A stretch of 23,542 bases of DNA, taken from positions 1 through 23,542 of the forward strand of contig JBILVB010000045.1 of NCBI GenBank assembly GCA_044370695.1. Reading direction: 5' to 3'. Source of the DNA: JBEIFW01 sp044370695 (GTDB lineage: Bacteria; Actinomycetota; Acidimicrobiia; Acidimicrobiales; Ilumatobacteraceae). Shown here one piece after another: positions 7,381-14,661 of this stretch; within the stretch, counting starts at the first letter, position 1, and the number at the start of each line of letters is the position of its first letter. The notes under the pieces are model-generated. The model made no database searches. It was not told the origin of the DNA and was given only the letters and a program-made list of their open reading frames with translations. The translations under genes were made by a program, and so were the position numbers.

Positions 7381-7986
7381 GTGAGTGGACAGCGACGCCC
7401 GGCCCGTACCGACCGACGTGACCCCAAGGCCCGCCTGGCCGCCCTGGCCCTGCTCGACCGAGCGCTGACGGCGCTCGGCGACGACGAACTCGGCGCCCTT
7501 GCCGGCGGCCTGACCGAGGACCAGCGCCGTCACCTCGACGGGCTGGTCCCGGTGTCCGACGGCGACCACGCCGTCGCGCTGCGAACCGCCGCCACCCGCG
7601 GCCGCCTCGACGGCACCGCCGAGGCGGTCGCCATCCTGCTGACCGACCGGGTGCTCGCCGACTGCATCGAGCAGCTCGGCGAGGCCGCGGACCTCCCGTC
7701 GGCCGAGGACCTGCGCCGGGTCGCCCCCGGCCTCGTCGAGCGGCACGGCCTCGGCGCGACCCGGCTCATGCTCGCCTCGGCCGTCTGCGGTGAAGCGCCC
7801 GCCACCCCGACGCTCGTGCAGCTGCTGCGTCACGACGAGCTGCTGGCCCTGCCGCCGATCCCGCCGCCGGCCAAGCCGGTGAAGCCCGAGCCGACGGCGG
7901 AGGAACTCGCCGAGCGAGCGCGGATCAAGGCGGCTCGCGTGGCCCGGCGCGAGCAGGAGCGGGCCCGCAAAGCCAAGCAGCGCTGA
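7381..7986 (+). CDS. Hypothetical protein with basic, coiled C-terminal tail
   Basis: I do not recognise this 201-residue protein. Residues about 1-150 are Ala/Leu-rich, acidic and predicted helical. A proline hinge (about 158-170, PPIPPPAKPVKPEP) leads to a highly charged helix (AEELAERARIKAARVARRE) ending in KAKQR. Such a tail could bind nucleic acid or a partner protein. There is no signal peptide or membrane segment. The GTG start is supported by the TAGGGT box and by lack of a better in-frame start. It stands between a flavoprotein and an esterase, neither of which clarifies its role. Codon use is like its neighbours, and I believe it is a real gene. Confidence 0.7.
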   Translation: MSGQRRPARTDRRDPKARLAALALLDRALTALGDDELGALAGGLTEDQRRHLDGLVPVSDGDHAVALRTAATRGRLDGTAEAVAILLTDRVLADCIEQLGEAADLPSAEDLRRVAPGLVERHGLGATRLMLASAVCGEAPATPTLVQLLRHDELLALPPIPPPAKPVKPEPTAEELAERARIKAARVARREQERARKAKQR

Positions 7987-8004
7987 GCACACGCCGCGGG
8001 CCGG

Positions 8005-8025
8005 TACCCTCCGACCCCGAGGGGG
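8005..8025 (+). promoter_or_regulatory. -10 box and ribosome binding site for the esterase
   Basis: TACCCT (8005-8010) is followed by GAGGGGG (8019-8025), which ends 5 bases before ATG 8031. This predicts a short leader of about 14 bases, unlike the leaderless starts nearby. Confidence 0.5.
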
Positions 8026-8030
8026 TCGCC

Positions 8031-8945
8031 ATGTCGCCGGAGTTGGCCGAGCAGATCGCACAGCAGGAGTCGTTCTTCGCGCCGCTGATCACCGTGCCCG
8101 ACGGGGTGGTGCTGCGGCGCGACGAACTCGGCGGCGTGCCCGTCGAGTGGACGGAACCGGCGGGTGGTGTCACCGACCCCTCGCGGGTGGTGCTCTACCT
8201 GCACGGTGGGGGGTACTCGAGCGGTCTGGCCGCCTGGGCGCGCCGGGGCACCGCCCGTCTCGCCCTCGGGCTCGGGTGCCGGGTGGTCGCCCCCGACTAC
8301 CGGCTGTCGCCCCGGTTCCCGTTCCCCGCCGCCCACGACGACGTGCTCGCCGTCTACCGCGAACTGATCGGCTCCGGCGGCTACGACCCGGCCCGGGTGG
8401 CCGTCGCCGGGGACTCGGCGGGCGGTGCGCTCGCCGTGTCGCTGTGCGCCGATGCCCGCGACCTCGGGCTGCCGATGCCGGGGTGCGCGATGACCAATTC
8501 CCTGTGGGCCGACATCGCCCTCAACACCCCGTCGCTCGACGACCCGGTGCGCAATCGCTTCGACATCCGGCGCGAGCTCGTCGTCGGGCTGTCGACCACG
8601 TTCCTCGCTCCCGGCGGGATCGACCCCACCGACGGCCGCCACTCGCCCGTCTATCGCGACCTGCGGGGCCTGCCGCCGCTGCTCGTGCAAGCCGCCGGGC
8701 GCGACGTCTGCCACGACGACAGCGTCCGGCTCGCCGCTGCGGCCCGGGCGGCCGGGGTGCGAGTGACCATCACGGAGTATCCGGACACGGAGCACATCTG
8801 GATCCTCAACGGCCCGTGGCGACTGCAGTACGGCGAGCGGTTCCCCGAGGACGGGGTGCGCTGGGTGGATTGCGGGGCCGAAGCGCCAGAGGCGGTCACC
8901 GCGATCGACGAGATGGTGGCGTTCGTGCGGGCCTGTACGACCTGA
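8031..8945 (+). CDS. Alpha/beta hydrolase, HSL-type (family IV) esterase
   Basis: This 304-residue enzyme has all hormone-sensitive-lipase family hallmarks. The oxyanion-hole motif is HGGGY (58-62), the nucleophile elbow GDSAGG places Ser129, the acid is Asp225 (AGRDVCHDD) and the base is His255 (TEHIW). The conserved APDYRLSPRFPFPAA is at 87-101. The family hydrolyses short to medium acyl esters or lactones in the cytosol. There is no signal peptide. The start is fixed by GAGGGGG. It faces the cupin gene convergently with 13 bases between. Its substrate is unknown; hydrolysis of an ester or lactone produced by a monooxygenase in the same region would fit. Confidence 0.92.
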   Translation: MSPELAEQIAQQESFFAPLITVPDGVVLRRDELGGVPVEWTEPAGGVTDPSRVVLYLHGGGYSSGLAAWARRGTARLALGLGCRVVAPDYRLSPRFPFPAAHDDVLAVYRELIGSGGYDPARVAVAGDSAGGALAVSLCADARDLGLPMPGCAMTNSLWADIALNTPSLDDPVRNRFDIRRELVVGLSTTFLAPGGIDPTDGRHSPVYRDLRGLPPLLVQAAGRDVCHDDSVRLAAAARAAGVRVTITEYPDTEHIWILNGPWRLQYGERFPEDGVRWVDCGAEAPEAVTAIDEMVAFVRACTT

Positions 8946-8958
8946 GTCCTACGGGGCC

Positions 8959-9279
8959 CTACGTCGGGCGGAGGTGGACCGCCACCCAGCGGGTGCCTCG
9001 GCGGGTCTCGTGGAGCACGTGCGGCGTACCGGCCGGGATGTACACCCAGTCGCCGGCCGAGATCACCCGGACCGTCCCGTCCACCTCGAGGCGGGCGGCG
9101 CCGTCCACGACGATGACCCACTCGTCGTGGTCGTTGGACAGGTACTGGGCGCCGCCGAGGTCCCCGGAGAGGATCTGCTCGATCGTGGTCCCGTGCAGTT
9201 CGGCGAGAACCGAGTGGTGCTCTCCAACGGGGGGCGCCTCCGAACCGTCGCCCAACCGACCCCATTGCACCGACGTCAC
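8959..9279 (-). CDS. Small single-domain cupin protein
   Basis: A 106-residue cupin with motif 1 NDHDEWVIVVDGAARLEVDG (49-68) and motif 2 AGDWVYIPAGTPHVLHET (75-92). Likely metal ligands are H51, E53 and H87, so one of the usual motif-1 histidines is missing, as in several small cupins. The start is the GTG at 9277-9279, because TAGGGT lies 8 bases upstream and coding resemblance ends there; the reading frame extends further up but with no family resemblance. The family includes sensors, isomerases and small dioxygenases, and the role here is open. It diverges from the fused CoA-transferase gene. Confidence 0.85.
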   Translation of the reverse strand: MTSVQWGRLGDGSEAPPVGEHHSVLAELHGTTIEQILSGDLGGAQYLSNDHDEWVIVVDGAARLEVDGTVRVISAGDWVYIPAGTPHVLHETRRGTRWVAVHLRPT

Positions 9280-9284
9280 GTCAC

Positions 9285-9307
9285 ACGACCCTATCGAGGT
9301 GGGTCGT
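9285..9307. promoter_or_regulatory. Inverted repeat over the cupin promoter
   Basis: ACGACCC (9285-9291) and GGGTCGT (9301-9307) are perfect 7-base arms separated by 9 bases. The left arm covers the cupin -10 box TAGGGT (9293-9288, minus strand). It lies in the divergent gap 9280-9387 and may be an operator for an unidentified regulator. Confidence 0.4.
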
Positions 9308-9377
9308 TCGGATCGGGGATCGACCGCAGTGGCCCGACACGGGTCCGGGGTGCTAGGCGCGCGGGTCGGGGGACATC

Positions 9378-9383
9378 GGAGGT
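9378..9383 (+). promoter_or_regulatory. GGAGGT ribosome binding site for the fused CoA-transferase
   Basis: A full GGAGGT lies 4 bases before GTG 9388 and 13 before the in-frame GTG 9397. It supports a start in this pair and argues against the much longer upstream open frame. Confidence 0.6.
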
Positions 9384-9387
9384 CGTC

Positions 9388-11847
9388 GTGCGTGGCGTGA
9401 GAGTGCTCGAAGTGGCCGGCTCGACGGCCGCGGCCTATGCCGGTCGGCTGTTCACGGCGACCGGTGCCGACGTGGTGCTCGTCGAACCCCCGCACGGTGC
9501 ACCGGCCCGGCACACCGGCCCGACGGTGGCCGGTCCGACCGGGGTGATCCGCGCCCGGCACGAACACCTCGACGCCGGCAAGCGGTCCGCCGTCGTCGAT
9601 CTCGCCGGGCCCGACGGCGACGCGCTGCTCGCCTGGGCCGACGTCGTGCTCGTCACCGTCGACGGCGACCCGGGCGTCGCGATGCGACTGCGGGATCGCG
9701 TCCGGGTGCTCCAGCCCGCCGGGGTGGTCGTGGCGGTCAGCGGGTTCGGGCTCACCGGCCCGTACGCGTCGTGGCGGTCATCGCCGCTCGTGGAGTGGGC
9801 CTCGGGCGGTTACCTCTACCTGAACGGTGAACCCGACCGGGAGCCCCTGCAAGGGGGCGGTGCCTGGGCGTCGCACGTGGTCGGTGCCACGGCCGCCGTC
9901 GGTGCCGCCGCCGGGGTGCTCCACGCGGCGCGCACCGGGGAGGGCCAACTCGTCGACGTCGGGGCGATGGAGGCGACCGCGGCCGGCCATCAGTGGACCT
10001 TGACGATGTTCACGCACACCGGGGTGGTGAAGCGGCGGTGGGGATTGCGGTTGGGGGAGAGCTTCCACCCGATGTGCCTGTACCGCTGTGCCGACGGGGC
10101 CTTCGTGTCGATCTGCGCCGCCAGTCGGGAGCAGTGGGAGCGCCTGTGCCTCACCCTCGAGGCGCCCGAGTTGCTCGTCGAGGAGGATCTGTACGCCCCG
10201 GCCGCCCGTTTCGAGCGGGCCGATCACGTCGACGCGGCATTCGAGCCGTGGCTGTCGACCCACACGGCCGACGAGGCGGTGGACGCGCTGCAGGCCAACC
10301 GCGTGCCCGCCTCCCGGGCACAGGACTTCGTCGAGGTGCTCCACAGCGAGCACCTGGCCGCCCGCGACGCCTTCGTCGAGCGTCCCGACCTCGCGCCCGG
10401 GGCCCGGATGCCGGCGTTGCCGTTGCGTCTCGATCCCGGGCCGGTGCCGGTCCGGTCCGCTCAGCCTGCCCCGGTGCTCGGTGCGCACACCGAGGTGGTG
10501 CTCGACGCCGCTCGGGCGGTGCGCGCCGGCACCGTGCCGGCGCGAGCGTTCCCGGCCATCGACCTCACCGCGGTCCGGGTCGTCGAGTGCTCGATCGCCT
10601 GGGCGGGCCCGCTGGCCGGGCGGACGCTCGCCGATCTCGGCGCCCAGGTCGTGAAGATCGAGCACCCGGCGAGCCGTGGCCTCGGCACGACGGGCCGGGC
10701 GAGCCAGATCGGCGGCAAGGCAGGCTGGGAGCGCGGGATGCTGCCCGACCCCCAGATCCGGGCCGAGATCTTCCCCGACGCCGATCCCGGGGCGCAGTGG
10801 TGGAACCGGATGGGGGTGTGGAACAAGATGAATCGGGGTAAGGCCAGCTTGTGCCTCGACGCGAAGCCGGCGGCGGGGCGGGCCGTCCTCGAGGCGCTCG
10901 TCGCCCAGGCCGACGTGGTGCTCCACAACTACACGCCTCGAGGCGCCGCGTCACTCGGGATCGATGCCGCGTCGCTCGCACCGGTCAACGGTCGCCTCGT
11001 CACGGTGGCGATGACCGGCTACGGCGAGACCGGCCCGATGGCGTCGCACTCCTCCTACGGACCGGTGCTCGAGGCCTACGCCGGGTTCGACGAAGCGACC
11101 GGCTATCCCGGCGAGGGACCGATGCGGCTCGGGATCGCCTTCCCCGATGCGGTCGGGGGTGTCCACGGTGCCTACGCCGTGCTCGCCGGATTGTGGGAAC
11201 GGGCCTGCACGGGGTCAGCGGTCCACGTCGATCTCTCCCAGCTCGAGACCTTGCTCGCCATCGCCGCCGACGACGTGCTCGCGGCGTCGATCACGGGGAC
11301 CGCGCCCGCCCGGCACGGCAACCGGTCCGTCGACGGCGCGCCCCAGGGGGTCTACCGCTGCGTCGGCGACGATCGTTGGGTCGCGGTGTCCGTGACGGAC
11401 GAGGCGGCGTGGTCCGGTCTCGTCGGCCTGCTCGGCGCGGCCCTGCCCGTCCCGTGGCGCGACCTCGATCCCGCGGGCCGCCAGGCCCTTCACGACGAAC
11501 TCGATGCCGTCGTCGCGGTGTGGACCGGGACCCGGACCGCGGCGGCGGCCGCTGCCGAGCTGCAGGCCGTCGGGGTGGCGGCGTGCCCGGTGTTCACGAA
11601 CGGCGATCTCGTCGACGATCCGCACCTCGCTGCCCGAGGCTTCATCGTCACCTGGGACCAGGCCGGGGTCGGCCCGGCCCGGTTCCCCGGATACCCGATC
11701 CACTTCGAGCACCGTCGCCCCGAGGTGCGCGGCGCGCCCGCACTCGGGGCCGACAACGTGGCGATCCTGCGCCGGTTGGGCTGGGACGACGATGCCGTCG
11801 CCGCCCTCCATGCCGCCGGGGTGCTCGCCACCGCACCCCCGGGCTGA
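9388..11847 (+). CDS. Fused tandem class III (CaiB/BaiF) acyl-CoA transferase
   Basis: This 819-residue protein is twice the usual length of about 400. Copy 1 (about 1-370) begins VRGVRVLEVAGSTAAAYAGR and has GEGQLVDVGAMEA with Asp190. Copy 2 (about 393-805) begins VRVVECSIAWAGPLAGRTLADLGAQVVKIEHP and has SAVHVDLSQLE with Asp615. Both Asp residues stand where the catalytic aspartate of formyl-CoA transferase and the racemase aspartate of AMACR lie. Class III enzymes move CoA between carboxylic acids and act as interlocked dimers, so the fusion may give an intramolecular pseudo-dimer. Copy 1 is more divergent and has a shorter N-terminal segment, so one active site may be specialised. Context suggests CoA activation of a catabolic acid. 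An alternative start is GTG 9397. Confidence 0.9.
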   Translation: MRGVRVLEVAGSTAAAYAGRLFTATGADVVLVEPPHGAPARHTGPTVAGPTGVIRARHEHLDAGKRSAVVDLAGPDGDALLAWADVVLVTVDGDPGVAMRLRDRVRVLQPAGVVVAVSGFGLTGPYASWRSSPLVEWASGGYLYLNGEPDREPLQGGGAWASHVVGATAAVGAAAGVLHAARTGEGQLVDVGAMEATAAGHQWTLTMFTHTGVVKRRWGLRLGESFHPMCLYRCADGAFVSICAASREQWERLCLTLEAPELLVEEDLYAPAARFERADHVDAAFEPWLSTHTADEAVDALQANRVPASRAQDFVEVLHSEHLAARDAFVERPDLAPGARMPALPLRLDPGPVPVRSAQPAPVLGAHTEVVLDAARAVRAGTVPARAFPAIDLTAVRVVECSIAWAGPLAGRTLADLGAQVVKIEHPASRGLGTTGRASQIGGKAGWERGMLPDPQIRAEIFPDADPGAQWWNRMGVWNKMNRGKASLCLDAKPAAGRAVLEALVAQADVVLHNYTPRGAASLGIDAASLAPVNGRLVTVAMTGYGETGPMASHSSYGPVLEAYAGFDEATGYPGEGPMRLGIAFPDAVGGVHGAYAVLAGLWERACTGSAVHVDLSQLETLLAIAADDVLAASITGTAPARHGNRSVDGAPQGVYRCVGDDRWVAVSVTDEAAWSGLVGLLGAALPVPWRDLDPAGRQALHDELDAVVAVWTGTRTAAAAAAELQAVGVAACPVFTNGDLVDDPHLAARGFIVTWDQAGVGPARFPGYPIHFEHRRPEVRGAPALGADNVAILRRLGWDDDAVAALHAAGVLATAPPG

Positions 11848-11875
11848 GCCGTTCTCCCGGCCAGGCGAGCGTGGA

Positions 11876-12355
11876 TCAGGCCCGCTCGAGCCGGGCGGTG
11901 AACGCACCGGCGTAGGACCACAGCAGCGCGTCGCCGTCCCGCCAGCGGCGCACCTCGATGCCGGGGATGCCGAGGGGACGCAGGACGAGTGCCGTCGTGT
12001 CCTCGTGGTCCTCGTACGTGCCGACGACGACGATCGGCGTGGTGAAGTCGAACGCGGCCACGTCGTGGACCCCGTTGGCCTCCGTGCCGTCGGCCCGAAG
12101 GTCGTGCACGACGCCGCTGTTGGCGATCACGACCCGGTCACCCGCCTGTTCGACGCGCTCGAGCCGGCCGAGCATCGGGTGGACGTCGACGGCGCTGCCC
12201 CCGACCGTGACCGACGTGACGCGCCACAGGCCGGCGAGGTCGGGCGCGCCGTCGACCACCGGCGTCGTGCAGCCCGCCAGCACCGGCGCCGGCAGGGTGT
12301 CGCCGTATCCCCCCGGCGGGGTGTGGGCCACGGGGATCTCGTCGATGGTGCGCAC
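11876..12355 (-). CDS. Hypothetical protein, possible lipocalin-like beta-barrel
   Basis: I do not recognise this 159-residue protein with confidence. From residue about 39 it reads DLAGLWRVTSVTVGG, followed by alternating hydrophobic and polar strands (DRVVIANSGVVHDL, TPIVVVGTYEDHED, TALVLRPL, ALLWSYAGAF). This suggests an antiparallel beta-barrel with a lipocalin-like G-x-W opening. There is no signal peptide. The start is the GTG at 12353-12355, supported by TACGGT 6 bases upstream. It diverges from the DUF1330-like/TetR/haloalkane-dehalogenase-like operon and shares its control region, so it may bind a ligand in the same pathway. That link is inference. Confidence 0.7.
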   Translation of the reverse strand: MRTIDEIPVAHTPPGGYGDTLPAPVLAGCTTPVVDGAPDLAGLWRVTSVTVGGSAVDVHPMLGRLERVEQAGDRVVIANSGVVHDLRADGTEANGVHDVAAFDFTTPIVVVGTYEDHEDTTALVLRPLGIPGIEVRRWRDGDALLWSYAGAFTARLERA

Positions 12356-12361
12356 GCCGGC

Positions 12362-12401
12362 ACCGTAGGTAGTGGCAGTCTGACTGTCAATTGGTTACGG
12401 T
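12362..12401. promoter_or_regulatory. Mirror-image leaderless promoters flanking an operator
   Basis: TACGGT occurs on the minus strand at 12367-12362 and on the plus strand at 12396-12401. Each is exactly 6 bases from its start codon (GTG 12355 and ATG 12408). Between them is TGGCAGTCTGACTGTCA (12373-12389), an inverted repeat of 8-base arms around one base with a single mismatch. It replaces the -35 regions of both promoters. The TetR encoded at 13085-13732 is the natural candidate to bind it. Confidence 0.6.
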
Positions 12402-12407
12402 GCTGCG

Positions 12408-13088
12408 ATGCGCTACGGCTCGGTCGACCGCGAGTACGCCCTGCGACTGGCCACCTGGCCGCCGGACCAGGACGGCCCGGCGCTCATGGTGAACTTCCTG
12501 CGCTACCGCGAGCGTGCGGCGTACACGGCGGGGGGCGACGCGGACGGCCCGGTAGCGCCGGACGGCACCGCCCTCACGGGTCGGGAAGCCGACGACCGCT
12601 ACGCGCCGGTCGACGTGCTCGCCGACCTCGGGGCCCGCATCGTGTTCACCGGCGATGTCGTCGGTCCCGACGGCGCAGGAGAGCGCTGGGATCGGGTGGC
12701 GATCGTGCGGTACCCGACCCGTCGGTCCTTCATCGAGATGCAGCGCCGTGACGACTTCAAGGAGCGCCACGTCCACAAGGAAGCCGGCGTCGAGTTCACC
12801 ATCAACTGCACCGCCCTGCCCGAGGGGCCCGTGGTCGGCGACGACGGCGGCTCGGGCACGGTCACGTTCGTGCTGTGGCCCGACGGAACGGTCCCCGCAG
12901 CAGCGCTGCCGTCGGACGCCCGGCTCGTCGTGGAGGGTCGGGTGATCGGTGACGAGCGTCGATGGGGCCACCTGACGGTGTACTTCGGCCGTCCCGCCCC
13001 GCAGGCGCCCCCCGGATGCCTCACCGTCGTCGTCGCACCGGCGCGCGAACGCCTCCGGGCTGCCATCGACGCCTGGCCCGGCCGGTGA
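12408..13088 (+). CDS. DUF1330-like (dimeric alpha/beta barrel) protein
   Basis: The protein has 226 residues. The N-terminal half shows the DUF1330 pattern: MVNFLRYRE (27-35), then GARIVFTGDVVG and WDRVAIVRYPTRRSFIEM, then HKEAGVE. DUF1330 proteins adopt a ferredoxin-like fold related to small monooxygenases and EthD proteins; their function is largely unknown. The C-terminal part (about 145-226) has a second beta-rich stretch (GTVTFVLWPDG, GHLTVYFGRPAP) that might be a second degenerate copy. Its ATG lies 6 bases after TACGGT, so it is probably leaderless. It overlaps the TetR gene downstream by GTGA. It is the first gene of a TetR-controlled unit ending in a dehalogenase-like hydrolase. 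Confidence 0.8.
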   Translation: MRYGSVDREYALRLATWPPDQDGPALMVNFLRYRERAAYTAGGDADGPVAPDGTALTGREADDRYAPVDVLADLGARIVFTGDVVGPDGAGERWDRVAIVRYPTRRSFIEMQRRDDFKERHVHKEAGVEFTINCTALPEGPVVGDDGGSGTVTFVLWPDGTVPAAALPSDARLVVEGRVIGDERRWGHLTVYFGRPAPQAPPGCLTVVVAPARERLRAAIDAWPGR

Positions 13089-13732
13089 CCGGCGGCCCCC
13101 GGAGCTGCTCCCCGGGCATCGAGGACCGAGCGGCGTTCGACGGGCGTGCGGCGCGCCGGGCCCGCAACCGTGACGCCGTCGTCGATGCGCTCCTCGCGCT
13201 CTACGACGACGGTGACCTGCAGCCCGGCGCCGACGCCGTCGCCGCGCGGGCCGGGCTGTCGCCGCGTTCGGTGTTCCGCTACTTCGACGACGTCGACGAC
13301 CTGTGCCGGGCCGCCATCGAGCGCCAGCAGGAACGCGTGGCCGGCCTGCTCGCCCTGGAAGCCGAGCGCGATGCGCCACTGACCGCACGAGTCGTCGCTG
13401 CGGTCGAGCACCGTCAACGCTTGTTCGACGCCATCGGCGCGGTGGCGACGGTGGCTCGACTGCGCGCCCCGTTCCAGCCGGCGCTGGCCATCCAACTCGA
13501 ACGCGGTCGCCGAGCGTTGCGCGAACAGTTGCGGCGGCTGTTCGCGCCCGAACTCGCCGCCCTCGGACCGACGAAGGCCGCCCGGGTGCTGGCCGCCGTC
13601 GACGTCCTGTGCTCGTTCGAGGCACACGACCTGCTGCGCAACGACCAGCGGCACGGCGGCGGCGACGCCGCCGCCGTGCTCACCCATGCCCTGCACGCGC
13701 TGCTGGCCCCCGAACTCCCGGAGGATCGATGA
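13085..13732 (+). CDS. TetR-family transcriptional regulator
   Basis: The protein has 215 residues. The DNA-binding domain spans about 18-68: DGRAARRARNRDAVVDALLA, then the HTH with GADAVAARAGLSPRSVFRYF and DDVDDLCRAAI. The C-terminal domain is Leu/Arg-rich, and the effector is unknown. The GTG start overlaps the preceding stop (GTGA). The open frame continues upstream, but the extra residues are arginine- and proline-rich shadow sequence. It is the middle gene of three overlapping genes, so it is likely autoregulated through the palindrome at 12373-12389. Being downstream of the gene it controls fits a self-limiting loop. Confidence 0.88.
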   Translation: MTGGPRSCSPGIEDRAAFDGRAARRARNRDAVVDALLALYDDGDLQPGADAVAARAGLSPRSVFRYFDDVDDLCRAAIERQQERVAGLLALEAERDAPLTARVVAAVEHRQRLFDAIGAVATVARLRAPFQPALAIQLERGRRALREQLRRLFAPELAALGPTKAARVLAAVDVLCSFEAHDLLRNDQRHGGGDAAAVLTHALHALLAPELPEDR

Positions 13733-14640
13733 AGACTCTGCGTACCCCCGACGACCGGTTCGCCGATCTGCCCGAGTTCCCCTTCGCCCCGCACTACGTG
13801 TCGGTCGCCGACGGCGACGGCGGCACGCTTCGTGTCCACTACCTCGACGAGGGTCCCGCCGACGCGGCGCCCGTGCTCCTGCTCCACGGCGAACCGTCCT
13901 GGTGCTTCCTGTATCGGCGCATGGTGCCGGTGCTCGTCGCCGCCGGTCATCGCGTGATCGCTCCCGACCTGGTGGGGTTCGGCCGGTCCGACAAGCCCGC
14001 CGATCAGGGCGACTACAGCTTCGAGCGGCACGTGACATGGATGCGCGAGGCCCTGTTCGACCAGCTCGATCTGCGAGACATCACCCTGTTCGGCCAGGAC
14101 TGGGGCGGCATGGTCGGGCTGCGGCTCGTCGGCGCCGATCCCGACCGCTTCGCCCGGATCGTGGTGGGGAACACCGGTCTGCCCGTCGGTGCCCGCAGGC
14201 CGAACGACGCCTTCCTGGCCTGGCAGCACTACTCGCGCACCTCACCGACGTTCGACGTCGGCCGGATCGTCAGCCGTGGTTGCGCGACCCCGCTCGCCGA
14301 GGACGTGGTGGCGGCCTACGACGCCCCGTTCCCCGACGACACCTACAAAGCGGGTGCCCGCATCTTCCCGTCGCTCGTGCCCACCTCCGATGCCGATCCG
14401 GCCGAAGCCGACAACGTGGCGACCTGGGCGGTGCTGTCCCGGTTCGAGCGGCCGTTGCTGTGCACCTTCAGCGATAGCGATCCCATCACCGCCGGCGGGG
14501 AACGGGCCTTCCTGGGCCGGGTCCCGGGCGCGGCCGGTCAGCCGCACGTGACGATCGCCGGTGCCGGCCACTTCCTGCAGGAGGACCGGGGTCCCGAGCT
14601 GGCGAAGGTCATCGTCGACTTCATCGCCGCGACCGCGTGA
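13729..14640 (+). CDS. Haloalkane-dehalogenase-like alpha/beta hydrolase (HLD-I type)
   Basis: The protein has 303 residues, the expected size. The nucleophile motif is FGQDWGG with Asp124 and the halide-binding Trp125 next to it. The oxyanion/halide motif is HGEPSW (53-58). The acid is Asp249 or Asp251 and the base is His281 (GAGHFLQED). DhlA also uses Asp124 and Trp125, and the GQDWGG elbow with HGEPSW is strongly indicative of this family. It hydrolyses carbon-halogen bonds to alcohols with release of halide; some relatives are epoxide hydrolases, but those usually have a pair of cap tyrosines. The ATG overlaps the TetR stop (ATGA), with GGAGGA upstream. Coupling to TetR suggests a substrate-induced enzyme. 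The actual halogenated or non-halogenated substrate is unknown. Confidence 0.85.
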   Translation: MKTLRTPDDRFADLPEFPFAPHYVSVADGDGGTLRVHYLDEGPADAAPVLLLHGEPSWCFLYRRMVPVLVAAGHRVIAPDLVGFGRSDKPADQGDYSFERHVTWMREALFDQLDLRDITLFGQDWGGMVGLRLVGADPDRFARIVVGNTGLPVGARRPNDAFLAWQHYSRTSPTFDVGRIVSRGCATPLAEDVVAAYDAPFPDDTYKAGARIFPSLVPTSDADPAEADNVATWAVLSRFERPLLCTFSDSDPITAGGERAFLGRVPGAAGQPHVTIAGAGHFLQEDRGPELAKVIVDFIAATA

Positions 14641-14661
14641 GGCGTCGCGGCCCCGCAGGCG

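Noticed and set aside
8974..9387. In-frame upstream extension of the CoA-transferase
   Set aside because: It runs antisense through the cupin gene, and a GGAGGT site is found right before GTG 9388.
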